From JBBIJR01 sp037445875 (GTDB lineage Bacteria; CLD3; SB21), in NCBI GenBank assembly GCA_037445875.1, contig JBBIJR010000019.1, positions 1 through 49,659 of the forward strand: 49,659 nucleotides of DNA, in the 5' to 3' direction. Shown in pieces: positions 42,617-49,659 of this stretch. The notes below the pieces were generated by a model. It had not been told where the DNA came from and searched no databases. It was given only the letters and a program-made list of their open reading frames with translations. The position numbers and the translations under genes are program-made. Each line of letters starts with the position of its first letter. Positions within the stretch are counted from its first letter, which is position 1.

Positions 42617-43442
42617 ATAATACCTCTTTGCGGCGAACGCTGTCAGCCAGCATATCGTCCGTGATCCGCAGAACCGGTTCCATCGTTTTTATCAGATAAG
42701 CGTGATAGCACAAGTTGATAGCCTTGCGGGGAAAACCCTGGCTGTAGTCGTAGATAAACTCCAGAGCGTCCCTGGTGAAGAGATCCTCGGCCGTGCCGCA
42801 TTCCGATTTGCGAAGCCGATGGTCGATCATGTGGACCAATTCGTCCTTGCTCAGGGGCTGCAAGACATAGGAAGAAGCAATGCGGTCCATGAAATTGGGG
42901 GCACGGCGAATCTTCTCCGCAAACTCGATCTGGGCCAGGATGACTACCTGGATCAGTTTGAACGCGTTAGTTTCATAGTTCAGCAGCACCCGCAGCACTT
43001 CCATCATGGGCTCGCTCAGTTTTTGTCCTTCGTCAAGGATGAGGACCGGGATCTTTTTTTCGTTAATGCCCTTGAAGTAGAGGAAGCTCTGCAGCGCCTC
43101 TTTGTATTCGAGTACGGTCTGCGCCGTGCTCTTGATTTCGAACAATTGGGCCAGATGCTCCAGGAACTCCAGCTCGCTCTCGAATTGCGGATCGAGGATC
43201 ATCCGGAAGATGTACTGACTGCGGTCCTGGAAAAGGCGGACGAGGATGCGCCCGACGGTGGTCTTGCCGGTACCGACATGCCCCAGAATAACGTTCATGC
43301 CGGATCGTTGACGGAGCGCGGACTCCAGCAGCTGGAGGCACTCCACGTGCTGCCGGGAGAAATAGAAGAGGTGGGGATCCGGACTGATGGAGAACGGATT
43401 CCGCTGAGTCACGTCGATGGTGGTGGTTGGCCAGAGGTGCAT
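42609..43442 (-). CDS. ExeA/MshM-like AAA ATPase
   Basis: A 277-residue AAA ATPase of the GspA/ExeA family: FYFSRQHVECLQLLESAL at the start, Walker A GHVGTGKTTVGR, Walker B VLILDEGQ, sensor-like RVLLNYET and a C-terminal winged region (YSQGFPRKAINLCYHAYL). In Vibrio, MshM in the MSHA pilus locus is of this type, so the cluster looks MSHA-like. There is no peptidoglycan-binding domain, unlike ExeA proper. It probably energises assembly of the inner-membrane complex. Its 3' end overlaps the PilM-PilN gene by eight bases. Confidence 0.85.
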   Translation of the reverse strand: MHLWPTTTIDVTQRNPFSISPDPHLFYFSRQHVECLQLLESALRQRSGMNVILGHVGTGKTTVGRILVRLFQDRSQYIFRMILDPQFESELEFLEHLAQLFEIKSTAQTVLEYKEALQSFLYFKGINEKKIPVLILDEGQKLSEPMMEVLRVLLNYETNAFKLIQVVILAQIEFAEKIRRAPNFMDRIASSYVLQPLSKDELVHMIDHRLRKSECGTAEDLFTRDALEFIYDYSQGFPRKAINLCYHAYLIKTMEPVLRITDDMLADSVRRKEVLYV

Positions 43443-43450
43443 GGTGGGCC

Positions 43451-44938
43451 TCAGGATTCCGCCAGTACTACGGAGTTACGGCCGCCTTCCTTGGCCCGGT
43501 AGAGGGCCTGGTCGGCCTTCTCGATGAGCTCGTTGACGTGCACGGCGTCGTCGGGGAACGTGGAGACGCCCACGCTGATAGTAACACGTCCTCCCGGTTG
43601 GTTGTCCTGAAATTCGAAATGAGTCTGCTCAATCTCTTTTCGGATCTTCTCGGCAAGGACGCGGGCCTGACGCTTGCTCGTTTCCGGCAGGATGATGGCA
43701 AATTCTTCCCCTCCGTAACGGCACTCCATGTCACAAACGCGCGTCTGTGAACGCAACACATCGGCCACTTTTCGCAGGACGGCATCGCCGGCCTGATGAC
43801 CGTTGGAGTCGTTGTATTTCTTGAAATGGTCTACGTCCATCAACACAAGGGACATTTTGAGAAGGTGCCGATACGAACGCTGGATTTCGCGGTCCAACTC
43901 CTGATTGAAAAAGCGCCGGTTGTAAAGACCGGTCAATCCGTCGGTCACGGCCTGCTGTCGGTAGGAACGGTAATTCTCCTGAAGAAAGTCGTACAGGTTC
44001 ACGTTGCACAGGGAGCGGCCCGCGGACACGGCGTACTGTTGAAGAAGGTTCTTGCATTCGCGGAGGTGGGAGCGGTTCTGACGGCCCACCATCAGAAGAG
44101 CCGAGGTCTCGACCTGTGCGCGCGGACCGTCCGGAGATTCCTCGATATGGTCGACCGTGGATACGGGCAGCAGAAATATCACCTCGCATTCAAGAACCGA
44201 TCGGAGACTGTGGAAATGTTGAAGCAGTTGATTGGCCTCTTCGAGCTGCTCGCGGATGTCGTCAACAATGCACAGGGTCTTGCCTTCCTGGAGTATCCGG
44301 GGATACGGTTGACGCTCGGTGGAGATATCCAGCTGGCTCAACATGGAGTACGAGACGTTGGCCCAGGATATCGGCACCATTTTCTGTTCGTTCTTGTCAG
44401 CAAACCATAGAATAGCGCTGTCGAAGTCCAAATCGTCGCACACCGAGCGGGTGATGGCCTGGATGAGTTCCTTCTTGTCCGTAATGGAGAGAAAACCGTT
44501 GATCGTTTCATTAAGTTTGAGCAGTAGTTCGTTGTGGTTCCGGGCACGAGTGAGCCGCTGTTTGAGCGACCGGTTCTCCTGGCGCAGCATCCGGTTTTCC
44601 TGAGCAATCGTGCTCAGCGTATATCCCATCTCCTCATGCAGGCGGTTGCGTATGTCTTCGACGCCTACGAATCTGCTTTGGTGCACCTCACCGCGGTCGG
44701 AGACGGAGGGTGGAGCAGTCGCGGGCGGAGGACAAACGGTGCCCGCAAGGTTCATGGAAGATAATTTGCGTGTTGTGTAACCCGCTTCCAGAGCGTGGTT
44801 CTTGACCAGCGCGAGGTCGGTGTAGAGCCAATGGTGAGAAGCGGTCTCGTGTCGGATGTCGATCGCAGGAGCGGAAGTCAGGCGTGTGTGAACCTTGGTG
44901 CCTGTGAAAAGACTGGGTGAGCCTGAGGAGTTCTTCAT
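43451..44938 (-). CDS. GAF diguanylate cyclase (GGEEF, intact I-site)
   Basis: A 495-residue soluble enzyme that makes cyclic di-GMP. An acidic/neutral N-terminal region (1-90) precedes a coiled coil (about 105-140), a GAF domain (about 145-315) and the GGDEF domain (about 325-495) with YNRRFFNQELDREI, DVDHFKKYND and the active-site ECRYGGEEFAIILPET. RVCD lies five residues before GGEEF, which is the RxxD inhibitory I-site. It is encoded within the pilus operon, so the local cyclic di-GMP could act on the PilB/MshE-type ATPase or another pilus part. The N-terminal start is uncertain. Confidence 0.92.
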   Translation of the reverse strand: MKNSSGSPSLFTGTKVHTRLTSAPAIDIRHETASHHWLYTDLALVKNHALEAGYTTRKLSSMNLAGTVCPPPATAPPSVSDRGEVHQSRFVGVEDIRNRLHEEMGYTLSTIAQENRMLRQENRSLKQRLTRARNHNELLLKLNETINGFLSITDKKELIQAITRSVCDDLDFDSAILWFADKNEQKMVPISWANVSYSMLSQLDISTERQPYPRILQEGKTLCIVDDIREQLEEANQLLQHFHSLRSVLECEVIFLLPVSTVDHIEESPDGPRAQVETSALLMVGRQNRSHLRECKNLLQQYAVSAGRSLCNVNLYDFLQENYRSYRQQAVTDGLTGLYNRRFFNQELDREIQRSYRHLLKMSLVLMDVDHFKKYNDSNGHQAGDAVLRKVADVLRSQTRVCDMECRYGGEEFAIILPETSKRQARVLAEKIRKEIEQTHFEFQDNQPGGRVTISVGVSTFPDDAVHVNELIEKADQALYRAKEGGRNSVVLAES

Positions 44939-44950
44939 GGTCTTAGCCGA

Positions 44951-45943
44951 TCAATAGTATTGATGCCACTGGCGCCAGTAAGTGACGTAGGGGGTGCCGG
45001 TGCCGGAAAAACGGCTGAAAAAGTTCACGATATAGGAACGACGGTAATACACGTTGATTTTTGTTTCGTTGCCGAGACCTTCAACGTTGGCGCCGCCGTA
45101 TATGGCGCCGTACACGGTCTCCTTGTTGTGCAGATCGACATCGGATTGCTCCACGACCGAGACAGGATCCGGCAGGTAAAGAACCCCCTGGAGCTTCTGA
45201 CTGTTCTTGAGCGCGACGTCGCCGTTGACAACGATGATACCGGAGATAGTCGCACTGTTCTTGACCTCGAGGTCGCCCTCGATATACACCACGTTGGGCG
45301 TGTCGGTCCTGACCCCTGAGGCGTTGACGTGGTAGAAGCCGGTATCCTGGCCGGAGGGATACACGGAACCATTCGAAAGGGACAAACTGCCGCTGAAATA
45401 ATGCCCCTGCTGGATGGCGATCGTTTTTAGCAGATCGGTGTCCATCTCCGGCATGTTGGTCGCGAATTCGTAGGCGAGACCGGGATTAATGTTGCCCGCA
45501 GAGTCACGCACAGTGACGTCGTTCACGTCGCCGGACACATAAATGGCGAACTGACTGATATCAAAAAGCCGTGTGCGGAATCGCTGTTTGGTACCGTTCT
45601 GCCCATTGGTTGCGACCGCTGTGACCTGGAGCGTATCGTGCAACGACGGCAGCAGGGTGCTGTCTTCCGCGAACACCGTCACGCTGCTGCCTGCAATCGG
45701 GAGATTCGATTCGGTCCAATGCCAGTTGGCCGACTGAAACGCCCGCCGGATCCCGTATTCAAGCCCTGCCTGTCCTGAGTAGAACGACCTGACTTGCGTG
45801 ACGTCTACCGTCACCAGGCTGCTTTGGGTATCGATCAGTTGCGCCATCGTGACGCCTAGGACGGTCAGGACCGCCACAAGCAGCACTGTGGTCGTCAACG
45901 TCGAACCCTGCTGGTCTTTCAGGATTGGAAGCAGTCGGGACAT
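44951..45943 (-). CDS. PilX-like minor pilin-associated protein
   Basis: A 330-residue protein of the pilus minor pilin group. The N-terminus has QQGSTLTTTVLLVAVLTVLG, a PilX/GspK-type membrane segment rather than a canonical GFTLIE pilin motif. A predicted alpha-helix (residues about 38-62, SFYSGQAGLEYGIRRAF) follows, then a long beta-rich region with repeated strands (NVVYIEGDLEVKNSATISG, VNGDVALKNSQKLQGVLYL) that resembles a beta-helix or bactofilin-like stack. It may cap or initiate the fibre. It has its own upstream control region, containing a sigma-54 promoter match. Confidence 0.75.
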   Translation of the reverse strand: MSRLLPILKDQQGSTLTTTVLLVAVLTVLGVTMAQLIDTQSSLVTVDVTQVRSFYSGQAGLEYGIRRAFQSANWHWTESNLPIAGSSVTVFAEDSTLLPSLHDTLQVTAVATNGQNGTKQRFRTRLFDISQFAIYVSGDVNDVTVRDSAGNINPGLAYEFATNMPEMDTDLLKTIAIQQGHYFSGSLSLSNGSVYPSGQDTGFYHVNASGVRTDTPNVVYIEGDLEVKNSATISGIIVVNGDVALKNSQKLQGVLYLPDPVSVVEQSDVDLHNKETVYGAIYGGANVEGLGNETKINVYYRRSYIVNFFSRFSGTGTPYVTYWRQWHQYY

Positions 45944-45993
45944 GGGAACTCTCGTGTATTGGTTTTGAATCTCTTTGCCCGACGGGTATCGAA

Positions 45994-46009
45994 TGCAAGC
46001 CGCATACCG
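45994..46009 (-). promoter_or_regulatory. Sigma-54 promoter match before the PilX-to-pilT operon
   Basis: On the - strand CGGTATGCGGCTTGCA matches the -24/-12 pattern TGGCACGNNNNTTGCA with GG and GC ten bases apart. Transcription would start about 40 bases before ATG 45943. Upstream lies a very AT-rich stretch (about 46030-46054) suited to DNA bending, as usual for activator-dependent promoters. The NtrC-type regulator encoded at 35.7-37.1 kb is the obvious candidate activator. Confidence 0.45.
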
Positions 46010-46097
46010 GAAATAGCCGACTCTCTTTGATATATATTATTTTGTATTTATGAGTGTTAGGAGAAGTGGGAACGAGAGGTCAACAATGGGAAAAGGG

Positions 46098-46146
46098 AAA
46101 AAAGACCGGAGCTATGGATAATCTCCATAGCTATCGGCAGTTCCGG
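46098..46146 (-). terminator. Intrinsic terminator after the second prepilin gene
   Basis: On the - strand AGCTATGGA pairs perfectly with TCCATAGCT across a five-base loop (46110-46132). Outer CCGG/CCGG pairs (46143-46146 with 46106-46109) extend it with a bulge, and TCTTTTTT follows directly. The stop codon of the prepilin gene lies in the 5' arm. This separates the pilB-pilC-prepilin unit from the PilX-to-pilT unit. The 187-base spacer 45944-46130 otherwise contains only the promoter region. Confidence 0.7.
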
Positions 46147-46664
46147 AGAACTATTGCTCCCTGGAAGGTCGAAGATGTCTGTCCAAACTCAAAACTGGCC
46201 TGGTAATTTACGCGCGCGATGGAAGACGTAGGGGGGCCGGTCCACGCGGATCCGTCCCATTTGGAGTAAGAAAGCAAGAACCCGGAGATACCAACAGCAA
46301 ATGCGGTGTTGTTCTTGTTCATTTGTTGATTGCCGTAAGTCAGATCAATCGTAGCACCCGACGTGTTGACGAACTTGAATTGCGATGACGTCGCGATCAG
46401 AATACTGTTCCGGTCCCGAACGTTTTTGATCTCGCGCTCAAGAAAGTCGGTCAGTTGGTCCATGCGTTGGATGGCAACGGATCGCCCTGCCACTTCGCTG
46501 TAGATGTCGGCGGACTGGATGAAAACGATGTAGACGCCCATAGACACAACGCTCAGCATCGCGATGGTGATGACCAGTTCCACGGCGGTATATCCCGATT
46601 CCCGGAAGGGAACCGGCCGAGGGCCGCAGCGGAGGTCGCCGCGAATGGAGTCGTCGTCGGCCAT
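46131..46664 (-). CDS. Type IV prepilin-like minor pilin (second)
   Basis: A 177-residue prepilin. A 23-residue leader rich in charged residues ends in FRESG, then YTAVELVITIAMLSVVSMGV forms the hydrophobic N-terminal helix with the +5 Glu typical of type IV pilins (cleavage after Gly by a prepilin peptidase). The globular part has QRMDQLTDFLEREIKNV and a beta-rich end, with features of GspJ/PilW-type minor pilins. ATG 46664 is in a TGATG overlap with the preceding prepilin gene. No prepilin peptidase gene is visible in the window. Confidence 0.83.
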   Translation of the reverse strand: MADDDSIRGDLRCGPRPVPFRESGYTAVELVITIAMLSVVSMGVYIVFIQSADIYSEVAGRSVAIQRMDQLTDFLEREIKNVRDRNSILIATSSQFKFVNTSGATIDLTYGNQQMNKNNTAFAVGISGFLLSYSKWDGSAWTGPPTSSIARVNYQASFEFGQTSSTFQGAIVLRNCR

Positions 46665-47083
46665 CAGTACCTCGTGATCCAGGTTTCGATCTGGACAGGT
46701 GTAATAAGGGCATGAGAGACCGTGACGACGACCTCGACATAGGCCACTCCGTTCAGAACCTTTCCAGTAGTGGTGATCGCTGTGGTCCTTGTGAAGCCGT
46801 CCGCCAGGCTCTCGGCGGGATACCGGCCCGGCGCGGTCACCCAGTTGTATCCGCGGGTGGGGGAGAGCCGGTCCGCCAGAATCTCCTCGATCTTCCGTTC
46901 GGCCATTCGCAGGGCCTGGGCGTCGGTATGGAATTCCGCGCTTCCGCTCATGCTTTGCGTGAACAGCAGAATGATGGATGGCAGAGCCAGTCCGACAAAC
47001 AACATCGTCACGATGACCTCGATCACCGTGTAGCCTCCCTGGCACCTTCGCAGTTTCCGGCTGATGGCGTGTATTCGTGTCAT
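46664..47083 (-). CDS. Type IV prepilin-like minor pilin (first)
   Basis: A 139-residue prepilin. A short basic leader (KLRRCQGG) is followed by the pilin motif YTVIEVIVTMLFVGLALPS, with Glu at +5 after the cleavage site. The rest is a small domain with RMAERKIEEILADRL and two to three beta strands (VAYVEVVVTVSHAL), like GspI/PilV-type minor pilins. It starts directly after the pilC stop and overlaps the next prepilin gene, so the set is translated as a unit. Confidence 0.85.
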   Translation of the reverse strand: MTRIHAISRKLRRCQGGYTVIEVIVTMLFVGLALPSIILLFTQSMSGSAEFHTDAQALRMAERKIEEILADRLSPTRGYNWVTAPGRYPAESLADGFTRTTAITTTGKVLNGVAYVEVVVTVSHALITPVQIETWITRY

Positions 47084-48295
47084 CTATTTTCCTCCCATAT
47101 GCCCGAGCATGTCCCACATGGGCATGAAGATCGCCAGCGCAATGAAAAGGATTACGGCGCCCAGCAGCACGGTGATCAAGGGCTCGATGAGGGTCGTGAG
47201 GTTCTTGATCGTGTAGTCGACTTCCTCGTCGTAGTATTCCGAAATATTGGCCATCATGCTGTCTAATGCACCTGATTTCTCCCCGATGGCTATCATCTGA
47301 ACGACGATGGGCGGAAATATCTCGCTGCGGCGGAGGGGCTGCGCGAGTCCCTGGCCTTCCTTCACGCCGTTCAGGACACGATAAATCTCGTCGGCGATGA
47401 TGACATTTCCGACGGTTTCCGCAATGATGTTGAGGATCTGGAGTATCGGCAGCCCGCTCCGGTTGAGGGTCTCGAAGGTCTTGGATACGCGGGAAATCGA
47501 TGTCTTGACGTACAGAGGACCGAAGATTGGGAGTTTCATTTTCTTGCCGTCCCAGAACCGGATTCCGTACGGAGTCTTGAGAAAATAGCGGGCACCGATC
47601 GCCAACGCGACGGCCAGAGGGATCACGATGAACCAGTACTCCGTGATAGCTGTGTTGATTCCAATCAGAATCTGCGTGGGCAGCGGAAGGTCGACTTTCA
47701 TCTTCTTGAAGATGTCCACGAACTTGGGCACAACGAGGAGAATCAGCACGACAAATGCGACCACTATCCCGCCCACGACGATGAGAGGATAGCGCGTTGC
47801 CTTCTTGATCGATGTTTTGATTTCCAGTTCGTGACTGAGGAATCCGACGAGGCGGATGAGCACCTCATCCAGCATACCCCCGATCTCACCCACACGAATC
47901 ATATCCACGTACAGAGTGGAGAACACCTTCTTGTGCGATTTCATCGCTTCGTGCAGCGCTTTTCCACCCTCGACGCCTGCGATGACGTCCCGGATGATGG
48001 TTTTCATGGCCTCGGAGTTCGCCTGCTCCTCGAGAGCCTGAAGGCACGAGACGAGGGGCACGCCGGCCTTGAACAGCGTTGCAAACTGTTTGGTGAAAAC
48101 AATGAGTTCCTTGGCATCGACACGGGTGGAGGGTGGGGCAGGGCCGAAAAGCCCTGCTCTCCGTTCGGAGATCTGCAGGGGCAGGTAGTTCAGCCGATCC
48201 AGGTGCTCCGTAACGAACCCAATGTTCGGCGCCTCCAGCGTGTCGACGACAACCTGGCCGGAATTATTGATCGCGCGATACATAAACTGGGCCAT
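47084..48295 (-). CDS. pilC: Pilus inner-membrane platform protein PilC/GspF
   Basis: A 403-residue polytopic membrane protein. It has two GspF domains: cytoplasmic helices at about 65-190 (ELIVFTKQFATLFKAGVPLV, VGEIGGMLDEVLIRL) and about 270-390 (RVSKTFETLNRSGLPILQIL, IAIGEKSGALDSMM), with transmembrane helices after the first domain, before the second, and at the end (LLGAVILFIALAIF). It connects the PilB/PilT motor to the fibre. Start ATG 48295 follows AGGAG. The PilB gene lies upstream with eight bases between. Confidence 0.93.
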   Translation of the reverse strand: MAQFMYRAINNSGQVVVDTLEAPNIGFVTEHLDRLNYLPLQISERRAGLFGPAPPSTRVDAKELIVFTKQFATLFKAGVPLVSCLQALEEQANSEAMKTIIRDVIAGVEGGKALHEAMKSHKKVFSTLYVDMIRVGEIGGMLDEVLIRLVGFLSHELEIKTSIKKATRYPLIVVGGIVVAFVVLILLVVPKFVDIFKKMKVDLPLPTQILIGINTAITEYWFIVIPLAVALAIGARYFLKTPYGIRFWDGKKMKLPIFGPLYVKTSISRVSKTFETLNRSGLPILQILNIIAETVGNVIIADEIYRVLNGVKEGQGLAQPLRRSEIFPPIVVQMIAIGEKSGALDSMMANISEYYDEEVDYTIKNLTTLIEPLITVLLGAVILFIALAIFMPMWDMLGHMGGK

Positions 48296-48303
48296 GGCCT
48301 CTC

Positions 48304-49659
48304 CTAATCCGTTGTTACCCGGATGACTTCCTCGAGTGTCGTCAGGCCCTGGAGTACTTTGGCAATTCCGTCCTGTCGAAGCGTGCGCATGCCGTTCTCA
48401 ATTGCCGCGGTCCTCACCCGGGACGCCGATGCGCGGTCGATCGTCAAAGCCCGGATTTCATCGTTGACAAGGAGAAGTTCGTATATGGCCAGGCGTCCCT
48501 TGTAGCCGCGCCGATCGCAGTACGGACAACCGCGCGGTTGGAAGATGGGATTTCGCGGGCCGGTACGGAGGTTCAGCATGCGCAGAGCGGCCTCACTGGG
48601 TTCGGCGGGTTCTTTGCATTTCGGGCAGAGACGCCGGACCAGCCGCTGGGCCAGCACGCCCGAAAGGGCGGAGGCGGTCAGGAAAGGTTCAATGCCCATG
48701 TCGGTCAGTCGGTTGATGGCGCTGGGGGCATCGTTGGTATGAAGCGTGGAGAAGACCAGGTGTCCCGTCAGGGCGGATTCAATCGCGATGTGTGCGGTTT
48801 CTTTGTCCCGAATTTCGCCGACCATGATCACGTCGGGGTCCTGGCGCAGAATCGAGCGCAATCCGGCGGCAAAGGTGAGACCGATCTTGGGATTGATTTG
48901 ACACTGGCGGATGAGGTCCAGCCGGTACTCGATGGGGTCTTCAACCGTAATGATGTTCTTGTCGACGGAGTTGATGCTGCTCAGCGCCGAATACAGCGTG
49001 GTCGTCTTGCCGCTCCCCGTCGGACCCGTGACGAGAATGATACCGTTGGGACGGTGGATCAGTTCGTCGAAAAATATCAGCGTGTTCTTGTCGAATCCTA
49101 TGTCCTTAAACGAGATCGTCACGGAACTCTTATCCAGGATCCGCAGGACGATGTTCTCCCCGTTGATGGTTGGAAATGAAGAAATCCGGAAGTCGACGTT
49201 CTTGCCGCCGATGCGAGTCTGAAACCGGCCGTCTTGCGGGAGCCTCTTTTCAGCGATGTCAAGGCCCGACATGATCTTGAATCGTGATAGGATCGCCGAT
49301 TGCAGGCCCTTGTCCAGCGTGAAGGATTCTTTCATCATTCCGTCGATCCGAAAACGGACCATCAATTTTTTTTCTTCAGGCTCAATGTGGATATCGCTCG
49401 CGCCCTCTTTTACGGCGGCCCCGATGATCAGATTCGAAAGGCGGATAATGGGGGTATCCTGGGCTGCCTCCACCAACGCCTCCCTCGATTGCTCTTCCTC
49501 TGCCGGCCCGACCGCCTCGATATCGAGCTGAAAATCCTTGATGGCGTCTTCCACTTCGGTCTGCAGGGCGTCGCTGGAGTTCTTGAAAATGCGGGCAGAC
49601 GTCTCTTGGAAATCCTGATCGGCACAGAGCATGGGGGACACCTGAAGTCTGGTTATCTG
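48304..49659 (-). CDS. pilB: Pilus assembly ATPase PilB/MshE (5' end outside the window)
   Basis: Extension ATPase, at least 452 residues here. It shows the GspE-N tail (DTPIIRLSNLIIGAAVKEGA, SDIHIEPEEK), Walker A GPTGSGKTTTLY, the Asp box VEDPIEYRLD, Walker B DPDVIMVGEIRDKET, HLVFSTLHTND, and a zinc-binding pair CPKCKEP and CPYCDRRGYKG. The frame is open to the right edge of the window, with codons before GTG 49641 still reading protein-like sequence, and family members have a further N-terminal MshEN/GspE-N domain. The true start is therefore outside the window. A cyclic di-GMP-binding MshEN domain would fit with the diguanylate cyclase of the cluster. Confidence 0.93.
   Translation of the reverse strand, partial: QITRLQVSPMLCADQDFQETSARIFKNSSDALQTEVEDAIKDFQLDIEAVGPAEEEQSREALVEAAQDTPIIRLSNLIIGAAVKEGASDIHIEPEEKKLMVRFRIDGMMKESFTLDKGLQSAILSRFKIMSGLDIAEKRLPQDGRFQTRIGGKNVDFRISSFPTINGENIVLRILDKSSVTISFKDIGFDKNTLIFFDELIHRPNGIILVTGPTGSGKTTTLYSALSSINSVDKNIITVEDPIEYRLDLIRQCQINPKIGLTFAAGLRSILRQDPDVIMVGEIRDKETAHIAIESALTGHLVFSTLHTNDAPSAINRLTDMGIEPFLTASALSGVLAQRLVRRLCPKCKEPAEPSEAALRMLNLRTGPRNPIFQPRGCPYCDRRGYKGRLAIYELLLVNDEIRALTIDRASASRVRTAAIENGMRTLRQDGIAKVLQGLTTLEEVIRVTTD

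Noticed and set aside
1..49659. CRISPR arrays, tRNA or rRNA genes, insertion sequences
   Set aside because: No regular repeat array, no clover-leaf or rRNA-like stretch and no transposase-like protein was seen on either strand.

Overview
The window comes from a Gram-negative bacterium. The evidence is a TolC-type outer-membrane channel, a tripartite RND pump, a secretin, an ADP-heptose-type glycosyltransferase and many lipoproteins with signal peptidase II boxes. The style of the GAF-SpoIIE phosphatase, the periplasmic HMA protein and the CusB metal-binding modules point weakly to the FCB group (Bacteroidota/Ignavibacteriota/Calditrichota-like), but many genes carry clear AAGGAG-type ribosome sites and I cannot fix the phylum. 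Four runs of N (6673-6682, 10038-10060, 24431-24459, 38282-38291) show a scaffolded draft assembly. Reading frames on the two sides of three of them disagree, so those gap lengths are wrong, and they hide the true ends of three genes.

Layout. (1) 1-3.4 kb, + strand: the end of nusB, a small radical SAM activase, a GAF-SpoIIE phosphatase and an exported FecR-like protein. (2) 3.4-19.3 kb, + strand: a heavy-metal (probably copper/silver) island. It has a Cys-rich exported peptide, a TolC-CusB-CusA efflux pump, a PII-like protein, a YHS protein, a metal-binding lipoprotein and a DUF2231 membrane protein. A cysteine-rich membrane protein with two CcmH-like repeats follows, then a DUF2318 protein with a MacB/FtsX-type permease and an ATPase interrupted by a frameshift. 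The island ends with a run of small exported proteins: a CsgG/FlgO-like lipoprotein, an HMA protein, three Met/His-rich proteins and a lipoprotein with an acetolactate-decarboxylase-like fold. (3) 19.4-28.5 kb: a surface-glycan cluster with three GT4/GT2 enzymes, one GT9, a B12-binding radical SAM enzyme, a methyltransferase and, on the opposite strand, a lipid-linked-oligosaccharide-type ABC exporter. (4) 28.7-37.1 kb: a signalling block. Two hybrid histidine kinases on + converge with an NtrC-type sigma-54 activator and two kinases on -. (5) 37.2-49.7 kb, - strand: a type IV pilus/MSHA-like assembly cluster running pilB, pilC, two prepilins, terminator, PilX-like, diguanylate cyclase, ExeA/MshM-like ATPase, pilM-pilN fusion, pilO, pilP, secretin, pilT.

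How the parts may work together. In the metal island, periplasmic HMA, HMBD and Met/His-rich proteins would bind Cu(I)/Ag(I) and hand it to the CusBA-TolC pump, while the DUF2318-ABC module and the CcmH-like protein could handle thiol or metal redox chemistry at the membrane. The pilus cluster is probably controlled by the adjacent NtrC-type regulator: a good sigma-54 promoter match lies in front of the PilX-DGC-pilMN-O-P-Q-T operon, which itself encodes a diguanylate cyclase with an intact inhibitory site.

The most unusual points are these. The two kinases downstream of the NtrC regulator have complementary defects: one has an intact H-box but a wrecked ATP-binding domain, the other a sound ATPase but an altered H-box. 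The metal island holds a dense set of uncharacterised exported proteins, including the tandem CcmH-like protein and the secreted acetolactate-decarboxylase-like lipoprotein. An apparent secretin-PilT fusion is explained away as a gap artefact.
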